NCBI GenBank assembly: GCA_964562905.1
Contig: CAZLVG010000020.1
Location: 1 to 15,768, forward strand
Direction of reading: 5' to 3'
Length of the DNA: 15,768 nt
Source: CAYSWF01 sp964562905
GTDB taxonomy: Bacteria > Patescibacteriota > Andersenbacteria > UBA10190
In this document: piece by piece, positions 7,691-14,766 of the stretch
Position numbering within the stretch: the stretch's first letter is position 1
How the letters are laid out: each line of letters begins with the position of its first letter
The notes under the pieces: generated by a model
What the model saw: only the letters and a program-made list of their open reading frames with translations
The model's database searches: none
Told to the model about the DNA's origin: nothing
Made by a program: the position numbers and the translations under genes

Positions 7691-8527
7691 CTATATAACA
7701 TCTACCACGCGGCGCTGGACTCTTCCAAACAGCAGCCAACCGGCTACCAGCGCTATGACAGCCAGGACGGCGGCCGCGGCCACTTCAATCCAGGGCGGAG
7801 TGGTTCCCAACAGGGCGGAGCGGAACAGCTCAATAATGCCAGTCAAAGGATTTAACGATAAAAGTATCCGCCAACTGTCCGGTACAAACGTAACGGGATA
7901 CACTATGGGACTGCCGAAAAACAGGGCCTGCGTGGCGATGGCCACCATGTAGCGCACGTCGCGCCACACCGCCTGCCAGGCGGCCAGAATTAAACCTACT
8001 CCCACGGTTAACGCCGCCGTGATCAACACGGCCGGCACCACATACAGCACCGACCATCCCACCGATACCTGGTAATAAGCCAGCAGTCCCGCGAAGATCA
8101 GCGAGGAGATAAGAAAGTCCACCATCTCCACGCCTACGGCTATTAGCGGGGCGAAGAAACGGGGAAAATAGGTGCGGGAGATAAGCGTCATATGGTTTAC
8201 CAGACTGTCGGCCGCCCCCCGCAAGCCGTTGGAAAACAAAGTCCAGGGCAGCAGCGCGGCATAGACAAACACGGGGTAAGGCAAGCCCTGCGAGGGAACA
8301 CGAACCAACAAACCAAAAAATAGTGTAAACACCACCATGGACATCAAAGGATACACAATGCCCCAAAGAGCTCCCAGCCTGGCTTGCTTGTATTTAGCCT
8401 TAACTTCTCTCCACCACAGCAGAAATAAAACTTCGCGATAATCAAAAGCTTCGCGCAAAGCCGCCAGCGATCCCACGGGCTTGTCGCCAATAATGCGAAC
8501 GAAACGTTGTGAGGCCGGGCGCGGCAT
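7691..8527 (-). CDS. wzm: ABC-2 type polysaccharide export permease
   Basis: This is a 278-residue membrane subunit of the polysaccharide exporter and partner of the Wzt ATPase. The N-terminal cytoplasmic segment has the family's amphipathic/coupling signature (LLWWREVKAKYKQARLGALWG, split around 36-56). About six hydrophobic segments follow, near 52-75, 84-103, 124-152, 160-184, 192-212 and 247-269, and the conserved NPLTGIIELFRSALLG is at 226-241. The ATG at 8527 starts 10 bp after the GT2 stop with no clear Shine-Dalgarno. Length and topology match Wzm/KpsM-type permeases. Together with Wzt this defines an ABC-dependent rather than a Wzx/Wzy-dependent assembly route. Confidence 0.93.
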   Translation of the reverse strand: MPRPASQRFVRIIGDKPVGSLAALREAFDYREVLFLLWWREVKAKYKQARLGALWGIVYPLMSMVVFTLFFGLLVRVPSQGLPYPVFVYAALLPWTLFSNGLRGAADSLVNHMTLISRTYFPRFFAPLIAVGVEMVDFLISSLIFAGLLAYYQVSVGWSVLYVVPAVLITAALTVGVGLILAAWQAVWRDVRYMVAIATQALFFGSPIVYPVTFVPDSWRILLSLNPLTGIIELFRSALLGTTPPWIEVAAAAVLAVIALVAGWLLFGRVQRRVVDVI

Positions 8528-8537
8528 GCGGACAGAA

Positions 8538-9455
8538 CTAAGAACCCAACGACACCCTTATTCTGTAGGCCGTCTCGCTCATCTTGACGGCCATCTTGGC
8601 GGCCGGCTCCTCTCCGCGCCACTCCAGCTTGAACCTTGAATTGAAATAGTTGGTCATAACCCAGCGGCGGTAGGAGACTTCCCAGCCGCGCACGTAGTCG
8701 GCCGGAAACAGAGTACTGTAAGCAGGACTTCTCATTAAGCGCGCCGCCCGGGCCAGTAGGGGATAAGCCCGGGCCGGATGAGCGGCTGCCTGCTGCGAGG
8801 CGCTGGCGCTGTCGCACGTCCACACGGAGCACGGCCGCGCCAGATACACCGCGCCGAAGCGCAAAGCCAGAACGCGGGGTATAACAGTGTCGGACAACAC
8901 GCCCAGCCCGGAAAGAAACCACCCTGCCTCTGCCAGCGCCGGCCGGCGATAAATGGTGGCTCCGCCCAGCGCGTGCGCTGGCTCTGTTTTTTTAAGGTAC
9001 TGGTTAAAATAATCAGCCGGCGACACATAACGGCTGCTCTTCCAGGCCGGAACGGTGGCGGTCTGGTTATGCACCCCGTCGGCCACCACCATGGCTCCGA
9101 AGATTACGCCGGCCAGCGGGTAGCGGATCGCCCACTCCACGGCGCGCTCAAAAAAACCGGGTAGCACGTAGTCGTTGGCGGAAGCAAAATAAACGTAATC
9201 ACCCGTCACCGCCCCGGGCGCAATCTCCCTAAGGACCGCGTCGGCGCCTATGCGCCGGCCGCCCTCAATCAGGTGAATAAAGGAATGTTTCTTCTGGTAT
9301 CGCCTTATGATTTCCCGGCTGTTATCAGTAGAGCCGTCGTCATACACCACCAGCTCATCCGGAGGCCGGGACTGGCGCGCCAGCGCCGCCAACGCCCGCG
9401 AAATTACGCGGCCGTCATTGAAGTTCGGCATGAAGACGGACAGACGAACACTCAT
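8538..9455 (-). CDS. GT2-family glycosyltransferase (GT-A fold)
   Basis: This is a 305-residue inverting glycosyltransferase. The N-terminus LSVFMPNFNDGRVISRAL and the nucleotide-binding DDGSTDNS (39-46) are classical GT2. The metal-binding region reads ASANDY (91-96), where many relatives have an Asp-rich SDDD-type motif, so only one acidic residue remains. A second half with YRRPALAEAGWF and LSDTVIPRVLALRFGAVYL follows. It is the first gene of the minus-strand exporter operon and would add a sugar to the undecaprenyl-linked glycan before export. The ATG at 9455 lacks an ordinary Shine-Dalgarno: AGGGAGGA is present but about 25 bp upstream, too far. The gene is divergent from the membrane glycosyltransferase. 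Confidence 0.9.
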   Translation of the reverse strand: MSVRLSVFMPNFNDGRVISRALAALARQSRPPDELVVYDDGSTDNSREIIRRYQKKHSFIHLIEGGRRIGADAVLREIAPGAVTGDYVYFASANDYVLPGFFERAVEWAIRYPLAGVIFGAMVVADGVHNQTATVPAWKSSRYVSPADYFNQYLKKTEPAHALGGATIYRRPALAEAGWFLSGLGVLSDTVIPRVLALRFGAVYLARPCSVWTCDSASASQQAAAHPARAYPLLARAARLMRSPAYSTLFPADYVRGWEVSYRRWVMTNYFNSRFKLEWRGEEPAAKMAVKMSETAYRIRVSLGS

Positions 9456-9523
9456 ACGATACGAAAAAGTCTATCATCCTCCCTGGCGGAAGGCCACTGC
9501 CAGCGGCGACAGGCGCTCCGGCC

Positions 9524-9553
9524 ATCAACACGCCAGTCGGCTGGCGTGTTGAT
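9524..9553. promoter_or_regulatory. Perfect 13-bp-arm inverted repeat in divergent promoter region
   Basis: ATCAACACGCCAG at 9524-9536, spacer TCGG, and its exact complement at 9541-9553 form a 30-bp dyad with no mismatch. It lies between the divergently transcribed GT2 and GT-C genes. Neither flank has a T-tract, and there is no gene end here that needs a terminator. An operator for a dimeric or tetrameric regulator, or an RNA hairpin in one leader, are the main options. No regulator gene lies in the window. Confidence 0.65.
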
Positions 9554-9640
9554 AATGCCCGCCATAGCACAGTCCTCCTCCAGCACCGTGTCATGGCGCT
9601 GTGCCGGCCACCGCGGAAGACAGCTACGCTCCCCCTACAA

Positions 9641-9670
9641 TTGCCAGCCGCCATCGCAGCTGCTTATTAT
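9641..9670 (+). promoter_or_regulatory. Candidate sigma-70-type promoter for the GT-C gene
   Basis: TTGCCA at 9641-9646 matches the -35 consensus at five of six bases. After an 18-bp spacer, TATTAT at 9665-9670 matches the -10 consensus at five of six. The predicted transcription start, near 9677, would leave only about four bases before the ATG at 9681, so the message would be almost leaderless, in keeping with the lack of a Shine-Dalgarno. Confidence 0.5.
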
Positions 9671-9680
9671 AGGCACAAGT

Positions 9681-11558
9681 ATGAATGATGTTTTATTCCC
9701 CTGGCACTGGCGATTTACTTTAAGGCTGCTCATAATCGCGGCCGCCCTGGCCGCCGGCTGGCAGCTCTTCTCTCCCGCTATCACTTTTTTGTCGCAAGAA
9801 GACCCGTCCGCCGATAAAGTAGCCGAGGATTTCTATAACGGCCACGTGTCCCACCCGCAGTCCCTGCGGCGGGTAACCGGTTTTGAGCCGGGACCCTACG
9901 GCTGGTATCTGCCGCCGGGACAGGCGGGAGAGCTTATCTACCGCGTCAGTCTGGAGAGACCGGCTACCCGCGACACTTATCTCAACCTCGGGCTTAATTT
10001 AAGTCCCCCTGTGCGGGGAAAAGCCAGTCTGTCCGCGGACGGCCACAGCTATACCACCCTGGCGCAAAACCGCTCGCTTGACCACCTTACGGACAGGCTG
10101 CCTGTCGGCGGCCTCGTCGCCGGGCACCGCACTTTCTATCTTAAGGTCGCGGCCGAAGCGCCTCACAACTTACGCCCGGGTGAGGACACCCCCGGCGCCC
10201 ACATCTTTTACAACCTTAGAGTAAAATCGTTCGCCTCCCCGCCCCCAACGGTACCGGCGCCGGCACAAGCGGCGGCCGGCCTGGCCTGGTTCGGCGTTAC
10301 TTTCTCGCTGCTTTCCCGCCGCGGTTATAAAGCTCTGCCGATTATTTTTATTATGGCGGCCGGCCTGTTCCTGCGTTGGTCCCGCCTTGACGCCGTCGCC
10401 TACGGCCGCGCCGAGCCCGACGCGCTGGCTTACCGCCAGTACATAGACCGCTTTACTTTCAGCTGGAGCGGGGACAACGGTTTTTATTCCGGTAACTTCA
10501 ACGAGCGGGAGCCTCTTTTCCTGGCCGCGGGCAAGGCGTTCTTTTTCCTCTTCGGCTCATCCGACACGCACTTGCGGCTGTTGTCATTATTTCTTTCCGT
10601 CGCCGCCATCTACGCCTACTGGCGCCTGGCCCGCCGGATATTTGACAGCGATTTCTGGGGATGGCTCACCGCGCTGCTCCTCGCCGTTAACATCCCCCTA
10701 ATAGTGGAAAGCGCGCGGGGATTGCGCCTGGAGCTGGAACTGTTGCTGTTAGCTCCCTGGGCAGGGTCTTTTTTTGCTGGAAAACGGTTCACTGTGCCGA
10801 AAGCCGCCTGGTCGGGCCTGCTGGGCGGACTATTGGCGCTCACCCGTTTTTATTACCTGCCCGTTCATATCATCGCCGCGCTATACGCCGCTTTCTCGCG
10901 CCGACACAGGCGCGCTGTCAAAAAAGTGTCTGCCGCGGCGTTGACCACCATCCTTATAGCTTTACTCCTCGCGCTACCTCACAAATACGGCCTGTACAAA
11001 ACTCACGGCAGTTTTAACTACGACACGCAATACGTTACCAGATGGTTTGCCAACGTTGAGTTCGCCGGCCAGCCGGGCTTCCCCAGCCAGGAGGAGGTAG
11101 GAGGAAATGCCTACTTGGGTAACAATGTCTCTTACCTGCATTACGTGTTCGGCCTGCACTCCTTTTCCGAGGTAGCCGGCACCGTTATCTCCGGCTACCA
11201 AAAAGCTTGGCGGAATTTTGATCTAATCGGGTACACGGACCGGTTCAGCGCCGCGGGTTTTATTGATATCGCTTTCACAGCTATGATACTGGCCGGCCTG
11301 ATTTACATCGCGGCCAATCGCCGCGACCTTTTATGGCTGCCGCTGCTGGTCCTGCTGCTGTTGGCCGTGCCTATCTTTCCCTACGGGCGCGGGCTTCTGG
11401 AAAAATACCGCCACCTTTACCATGTTTTTCCTTTAGCGGCCATCATCGCGCTGCTCGGCACCCGCTTTCTGCTTAATAAATTATCAGGATACACTGTGAC
11501 GGTTCAGACGCCGAAACGGTCATACGCCTTGCGGCTGCCTTCCTGGCTTTTCCGGTAA
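9681..11558 (+). CDS. GT-C type membrane glycosyltransferase (PMT/ArnT-like, family 39-related)
   Basis: This 625-residue polytopic protein has a first membrane helix near 14-30 and a soluble, probably extracytoplasmic domain at about 45-190 with beta-rich sequence. Further helices lie near 197-211, 218-232, 278-292, 298-314, 328-342, 352-366, 378-402, 416-432, 527-545, 551-566 and 580-594. AEPDALAYRQYIDRF (245-259) and NFNEREPLFLAAGKAFF (272-288) match the first-loop acidic motif and the E-x-PLF motif of GT-C enzymes that take sugars from polyprenyl-phosphate donors. The KYRHLYHVFPLA segment near 575-586 is also typical. The following gene encodes a DPM-like enzyme that could make the donor. 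The ATG at 9681 is chosen because hydrophobic family sequence begins there; a longer in-frame extension overlaps the opposite-strand GT2 gene. The acceptor is unknown. Confidence 0.82.
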   Translation: MNDVLFPWHWRFTLRLLIIAAALAAGWQLFSPAITFLSQEDPSADKVAEDFYNGHVSHPQSLRRVTGFEPGPYGWYLPPGQAGELIYRVSLERPATRDTYLNLGLNLSPPVRGKASLSADGHSYTTLAQNRSLDHLTDRLPVGGLVAGHRTFYLKVAAEAPHNLRPGEDTPGAHIFYNLRVKSFASPPPTVPAPAQAAAGLAWFGVTFSLLSRRGYKALPIIFIMAAGLFLRWSRLDAVAYGRAEPDALAYRQYIDRFTFSWSGDNGFYSGNFNEREPLFLAAGKAFFFLFGSSDTHLRLLSLFLSVAAIYAYWRLARRIFDSDFWGWLTALLLAVNIPLIVESARGLRLELELLLLAPWAGSFFAGKRFTVPKAAWSGLLGGLLALTRFYYLPVHIIAALYAAFSRRHRRAVKKVSAAALTTILIALLLALPHKYGLYKTHGSFNYDTQYVTRWFANVEFAGQPGFPSQEEVGGNAYLGNNVSYLHYVFGLHSFSEVAGTVISGYQKAWRNFDLIGYTDRFSAAGFIDIAFTAMILAGLIYIAANRRDLLWLPLLVLLLLAVPIFPYGRGLLEKYRHLYHVFPLAAIIALLGTRFLLNKLSGYTVTVQTPKRSYALRLPSWLFR

Positions 11559-11567
11559 CAAATAGGC

Positions 11568-11573
11568 TATTAT
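11568..11573 (+). promoter_or_regulatory. Candidate -10 element upstream of the DPM-like gene
   Basis: TATTAT followed by exactly ten bases and an ATG (11584) repeats the arrangement seen at the GT-C gene (TATTAT at 9665, ATG at 9681). No good -35 is seen, and a chance match is possible. Its presence favours the ATG at 11584 over the one at 11572, which overlaps the element. Confidence 0.3.
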
Positions 11574-11583
11574 GCCAGCAGCC

Positions 11584-12354
11584 ATGAAAAGCGCCCCGCG
11601 GCTTTCAGTGATTATCCCCGCCTATAACGAAGAGCGGACGCTAGCGCGGCTGCTTAAGCAAGTTGCCTCGCAGCTGACCTTGTTGCCGGCGCATCTGGAA
11701 CGCGAGCTGATTATTGTCAACGACGGTTCCACTGACGCCACCGGGCGGCTATTGGAGCAATTTCACGCCGACTTTCAACCGCCAAACAACGCTCCGCGAG
11801 TAACGGCCACGCGTATCATCACCCACAACCATAACCAAGGCCTGGCCGCGGCCATGCGCACGGCGTTCAAGCACGCCGCCGGCGATTTCTTGCTTATCCA
11901 GCATTCCGACTTGGAATATCCGCCCGCCGGCTGGCCCGCTTTGCTGGCACCGCTGTTAGCAGGCCGCGCCGACCTCGTCGCCGGCTCCCGATACTTGACC
12001 GCAGACAACCCTTCCTTCAAACGGTCGTACCGTCTGGCCGGCCAGTTCATTACCTCCCTGGTCAACGTCCTGTACGGAGCCGGACTTACGGACGTCATCA
12101 CGGCCGCCCACGCTATGCGCCGGGAGGTGGCGGACTCAATAACTTTTACCGGCGAAGGCTTTGCTTTTGAGTCGGAATTGACTTGCCGCGCGCTGCGCGG
12201 CGGCTGGCGGCTAACGGAGGTGCCGACAACTTTTCACCCCCGCAGCTTCGCCGAAGGCAAGAAAATCCGAGCCTACCACATCGTCGGGATTATTAAAATC
12301 ATCCTGCAGGTCAGGCTGGCTGCACATCCGGCCGGCCGTCCTGCCGCGCGCTGA
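11584..12354 (+). CDS. GT2 polyprenol-phosphate glycosyltransferase-like protein (DPM1/DPMS type)
   Basis: This 256-residue protein resembles dolichol/undecaprenol-phosphate mannose synthases: LSVIIPAYNEERTLARLL (7-24), IIVNDGSTDATG (43-54), NQGLAAAMRTAFKHAAGDFLLIQ (split, 84-106), GSRYL, and a C-terminal segment with GEGFAFESEL. The usual QDADLEY is QHSDLEY (106-112), so the first Asp of the metal-binding D-x-D is His107. There is no C-terminal double membrane helix, as in soluble DPMS types. It would make a polyprenyl-phosphate sugar on the cytoplasmic side, a plausible donor for the GT-C enzyme encoded just upstream. The ATG at 11584 begins family similarity; the ATG at 11572 would add four residues and lie 13 bp after the upstream stop. 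No Shine-Dalgarno is clear. Confidence 0.85.
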   Translation: MKSAPRLSVIIPAYNEERTLARLLKQVASQLTLLPAHLERELIIVNDGSTDATGRLLEQFHADFQPPNNAPRVTATRIITHNHNQGLAAAMRTAFKHAAGDFLLIQHSDLEYPPAGWPALLAPLLAGRADLVAGSRYLTADNPSFKRSYRLAGQFITSLVNVLYGAGLTDVITAAHAMRREVADSITFTGEGFAFESELTCRALRGGWRLTEVPTTFHPRSFAEGKKIRAYHIVGIIKIILQVRLAAHPAGRPAAR

Positions 12355-12396
12355 CCTCCTTGCCAGCCCGCTCTTCCGCGATACTTCCGCTCCAAG

Positions 12397-12402
12397 TATA
12401 AT
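12397..12402 (+). promoter_or_regulatory. Consensus -10 box giving a leaderless start
   Basis: A perfect TATAAT is followed by six bases and the GTG start codon at 12409, so transcription would begin at or within a base of the start codon. The -35 region (TTCCGC at 12374-12379) is weak. No Shine-Dalgarno could fit. The 54-bp intergenic gap is otherwise empty. Confidence 0.6.
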
Positions 12403-12408
12403 AAACGC

Positions 12409-14607
12409 GTGAAAGTATTAATCACCGGCGGCACGGGCTTTCTGGGAACGAACCTGCAGCACGTGTTGGCCGAAATCGCGCCGGAAGCGACGGTAAGCCT
12501 CTTCTCCCGCCGCGCGGGCGGAGACGTGCAGAACTTTAACCAGGTAAACTCGGCAGTGAAAGGCCAGGACCTGGTCATCCACGCGGCGGCTTTAACCGGT
12601 ATCGGCCAGTCGTTGAGCGGACAGCAGGATACAGACCGGCAGTTTTTTAATATCAACGTAAACGGCACCGTCAACGTGCTGGAAGCGTGCCGGCGCCACG
12701 GCGCCAAAATGGTGATGATTTCCACCGGGGAGATATACGGCACCAACCAACAGCCCGGCTCCCCCATGACTGAAGATCATCCGGTGCGCGGCTTGTCCGG
12801 TACCTACACCATCTCCAAGTACGCGGCGGAACAGTACTGCCTGCTGCAGCACCAAGCCAGAGAAGCTAACGTGGTCGTACTGCGGGTATTCACTATGTAC
12901 GGCCTGTATCAGTCAGCCGGGAAAATGATTCCCATATTTTTTGCCGCGGCTAAGCAGAACAAACCTATCACCGTCAACGGCACCGGCCAGCAAAAAAGAG
13001 ATTTCGTGCACGTAAAAGACGTGGCCCGCGCCGTATGGGACGCGCGGGATCTGGCTCCCGGCACAGTGGGCAACGTGTGCACCGGCCGTTCTCACACCGT
13101 TCTGTCCGTAGCCCGGCTCATTCAAGCCGCCGCCAAAAAACACAGCTACAATACGGCCATTTCTTTCAACCCGCCCCGGCCCAACGATGTTGAAGAATTT
13201 CTGGGCAGCCATGACAAACTGACCAGGCTTACCGGCTGGCAACCCCGCCATTCGATCGCGGCGGATATAGACACGCTGGCCGACTGGTATCTGGCCGATA
13301 AGCCCTCTCCCGCCCCGGCCGTATTTTTCCACCGGGACACGGACCTCATCGCCCAAAAAGCCGATGTCATTGAATACGCCAGCGCCGTTTACGGAGAGAA
13401 GGAAATCGACGCGGTGGGCCAAACCCTGCGCAGCCGCTGGCTGGCGCCGGCGGATAAATCGCGGGAATTTGAGCAAAAAGTAAGCCGCCTGTTCGGCCAG
13501 CCGCGCGGCTTATTTGTCAACTCCGGTTCCTCGGCCAACTGGCTGGCTCTGGGTTCGCTGAAACTGAACCAAGGCAGCGAGGTGATAGTACCCGCCTGCA
13601 CTTTCCCTACCACCTTTGCTCCCATTTACCAGCACGGCCTGACACCAGTAGTAGTGGACAGCGACGTGGAAACGCTTAACATACGCCTTGATCTGGCGGA
13701 GGCGGCCGTAACCTCGCGCACCCGCGCCATCATGGTCCAGCACACTTACGGAAACCTCAACGACCTGCCCTCTCTGCGCCGCTTGGCTGATAAGCATAAT
13801 CTATATCTTATTGAGGATTCCTGCGACACTGTGGGCGGCAGTATCAATAATCAACCTACCGGATCGTTCAGTGATATAACAACCACTTCTTTTTACTTCG
13901 TGCATCACATCACCGCCGCCGGCGGAGGGGGCATGGTTATGTACCGCGACCCGGAGCTGCACCGCCGCGCCCACTCCATGCGGGACTGGGGGCGACAATC
14001 TTTGGGATACGACGAAGATCTGACTGAAAGGTACACCGACGCTATCGCGGGCATCCCTTTTGACTCCAAGTTTTTATTCACGGAAGAGCCGGTTAACTTT
14101 AAGGGAATAGAAGCGCAAGCGGCTTTCGGGCTGGTGCAACTGGAGCGGCTGCCCGACTTTCTGGAGCGCCGCCGCAAAAACGTGCGGCGCCTGCGTAATT
14201 TTTTCTCCTTGTGGCCGGATATTTTCACGCTGCCGCGGGCATTGCCGCGAGCTGAATCGTCCTTGCTCACCCTGCCGCTTACCATCCGCGACGGAGCGCC
14301 CTTCAGCCGGCTGGAGCTGGTTCAATTCATGGAGAAAGAAAAAAAGATCCAGACGCGCCCTTTGTGGGGAAACATCACGCGGCATCCCGCTTTTGCGGCA
14401 GTAAAAACCCGTATTGCCAGCGACTTGTCCGGAGCCGATAAGCTAATGAAAGATACGGTGTTGGTTCCCTGCCACCACGGTTTAAGCTGGAAAGACATAG
14501 AATACATAAAGGACAGCTATCGCCGGTTTCTCCAGTCCCGGGGAATCACCGTCAAGCGGGAACTGGAATACACCTCCAGGAGACCGACCAACCCGGAAAG
14601 GCAGTAG
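12409..14607 (+). CDS. Fusion: SDR epimerase/dehydratase + RfbH/ColD-like PLP-dependent sugar 3-dehydratase domain
   Basis: The 732-residue protein has two enzymes in one frame. Residues 1 to about 297 are an extended SDR: GGTGFLG (7-13), STGEIYG (105-111), catalytic Y133-x3-K137, and RDFVHVKDVARA. A short Pro/Ala linker follows, then residues 320 to about 712 form a DegT/DnrJ/EryC1/StrS domain: VNSGSSANWLAL (370-381), IVPACTFPTT, IEDSCD (468-473) and SFYFVHHITAAGGGG (494-508). The position of the PLP-binding Lys is His499, the hallmark of the 3-dehydratases RfbH (E1) and ColD, and overall similarity is nearest RfbH. The clustered cysteines that bind the [2Fe-2S] centre of RfbH are replaced (S531 and G533 in DWGRQSLG), so the usual E1/E3 electron route seems impossible. 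It likely makes a 3-deoxy or 3,6-dideoxy sugar intermediate. The GTG start is supported by the -10 box 6 bp upstream. Confidence 0.87.
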   Translation: MKVLITGGTGFLGTNLQHVLAEIAPEATVSLFSRRAGGDVQNFNQVNSAVKGQDLVIHAAALTGIGQSLSGQQDTDRQFFNINVNGTVNVLEACRRHGAKMVMISTGEIYGTNQQPGSPMTEDHPVRGLSGTYTISKYAAEQYCLLQHQAREANVVVLRVFTMYGLYQSAGKMIPIFFAAAKQNKPITVNGTGQQKRDFVHVKDVARAVWDARDLAPGTVGNVCTGRSHTVLSVARLIQAAAKKHSYNTAISFNPPRPNDVEEFLGSHDKLTRLTGWQPRHSIAADIDTLADWYLADKPSPAPAVFFHRDTDLIAQKADVIEYASAVYGEKEIDAVGQTLRSRWLAPADKSREFEQKVSRLFGQPRGLFVNSGSSANWLALGSLKLNQGSEVIVPACTFPTTFAPIYQHGLTPVVVDSDVETLNIRLDLAEAAVTSRTRAIMVQHTYGNLNDLPSLRRLADKHNLYLIEDSCDTVGGSINNQPTGSFSDITTTSFYFVHHITAAGGGGMVMYRDPELHRRAHSMRDWGRQSLGYDEDLTERYTDAIAGIPFDSKFLFTEEPVNFKGIEAQAAFGLVQLERLPDFLERRRKNVRRLRNFFSLWPDIFTLPRALPRAESSLLTLPLTIRDGAPFSRLELVQFMEKEKKIQTRPLWGNITRHPAFAAVKTRIASDLSGADKLMKDTVLVPCHHGLSWKDIEYIKDSYRRFLQSRGITVKRELEYTSRRPTNPERQ

Positions 14608-14689
14608 CGCCACGTAAAAAAGTTTTGGCCAATTACGCCGTTTTCTGCTAGCGTGGCCCCACTGTACACTCTCACCATTTAGGTAAAGG

Positions 14690-14705
14690 AGGACTTACGC
14701 AGTTG
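14690..14705 (+). repeat. IS left terminal inverted repeat
   Basis: AGGACTTACGCAGTTG is the exact reverse complement of 15752-15767. The last base overlaps the first base of the terminator stem. Confidence 0.92.
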
Positions 14706-14738
14706 ACCCCCTCAGCAGTACACTGAAGGGGTCTTTTT
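14705..14738 (+). terminator. Intrinsic terminator just inside the IS left end
   Basis: GACCCC-C-TCAG, loop CAGTACA, CTGA-A-GGGGTC, then five T (14734-14738) form a strong stem with one C-A mismatch and a U-tract on the plus strand. It lies between the left repeat and the transposase ATG, so it would stop transcription entering from the polysaccharide operon. This would protect against read-in expression of the transposase and would also end the upstream operon message. Confidence 0.88.
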
Positions 14739-14766
14739 AATCCTTCAAAACAAACACAAACAGCCT

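Noticed and set aside
6954..7952. Plus-strand open frame of over 300 codons across wzt and wzm
   Set aside because: It is an antisense shadow in GC-rich DNA, spans two well-supported genes and has no recognisable domain.
9524..9553. Rho-independent terminator
   Set aside because: No T-tract on either strand, and both neighbouring genes start rather than end here.
9560..9604. Interleaved complementary hexamers (CGCCAT, GCACAG, then ATGGCG, CTGTGC) suggesting a pseudoknot
   Set aside because: The two 3' strands are directly adjacent, leaving no loop to cross a 6-bp stem, so an H-type pseudoknot is geometrically unlikely; short matches of this kind can arise by chance.
9273..9680. N-terminal extension of the GT-C protein
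   Set aside because: It is antisense to the start of the GT2 gene and Arg/Ser-rich without family similarity; the hydrophobic N-terminus and promoter support the ATG at 9681.
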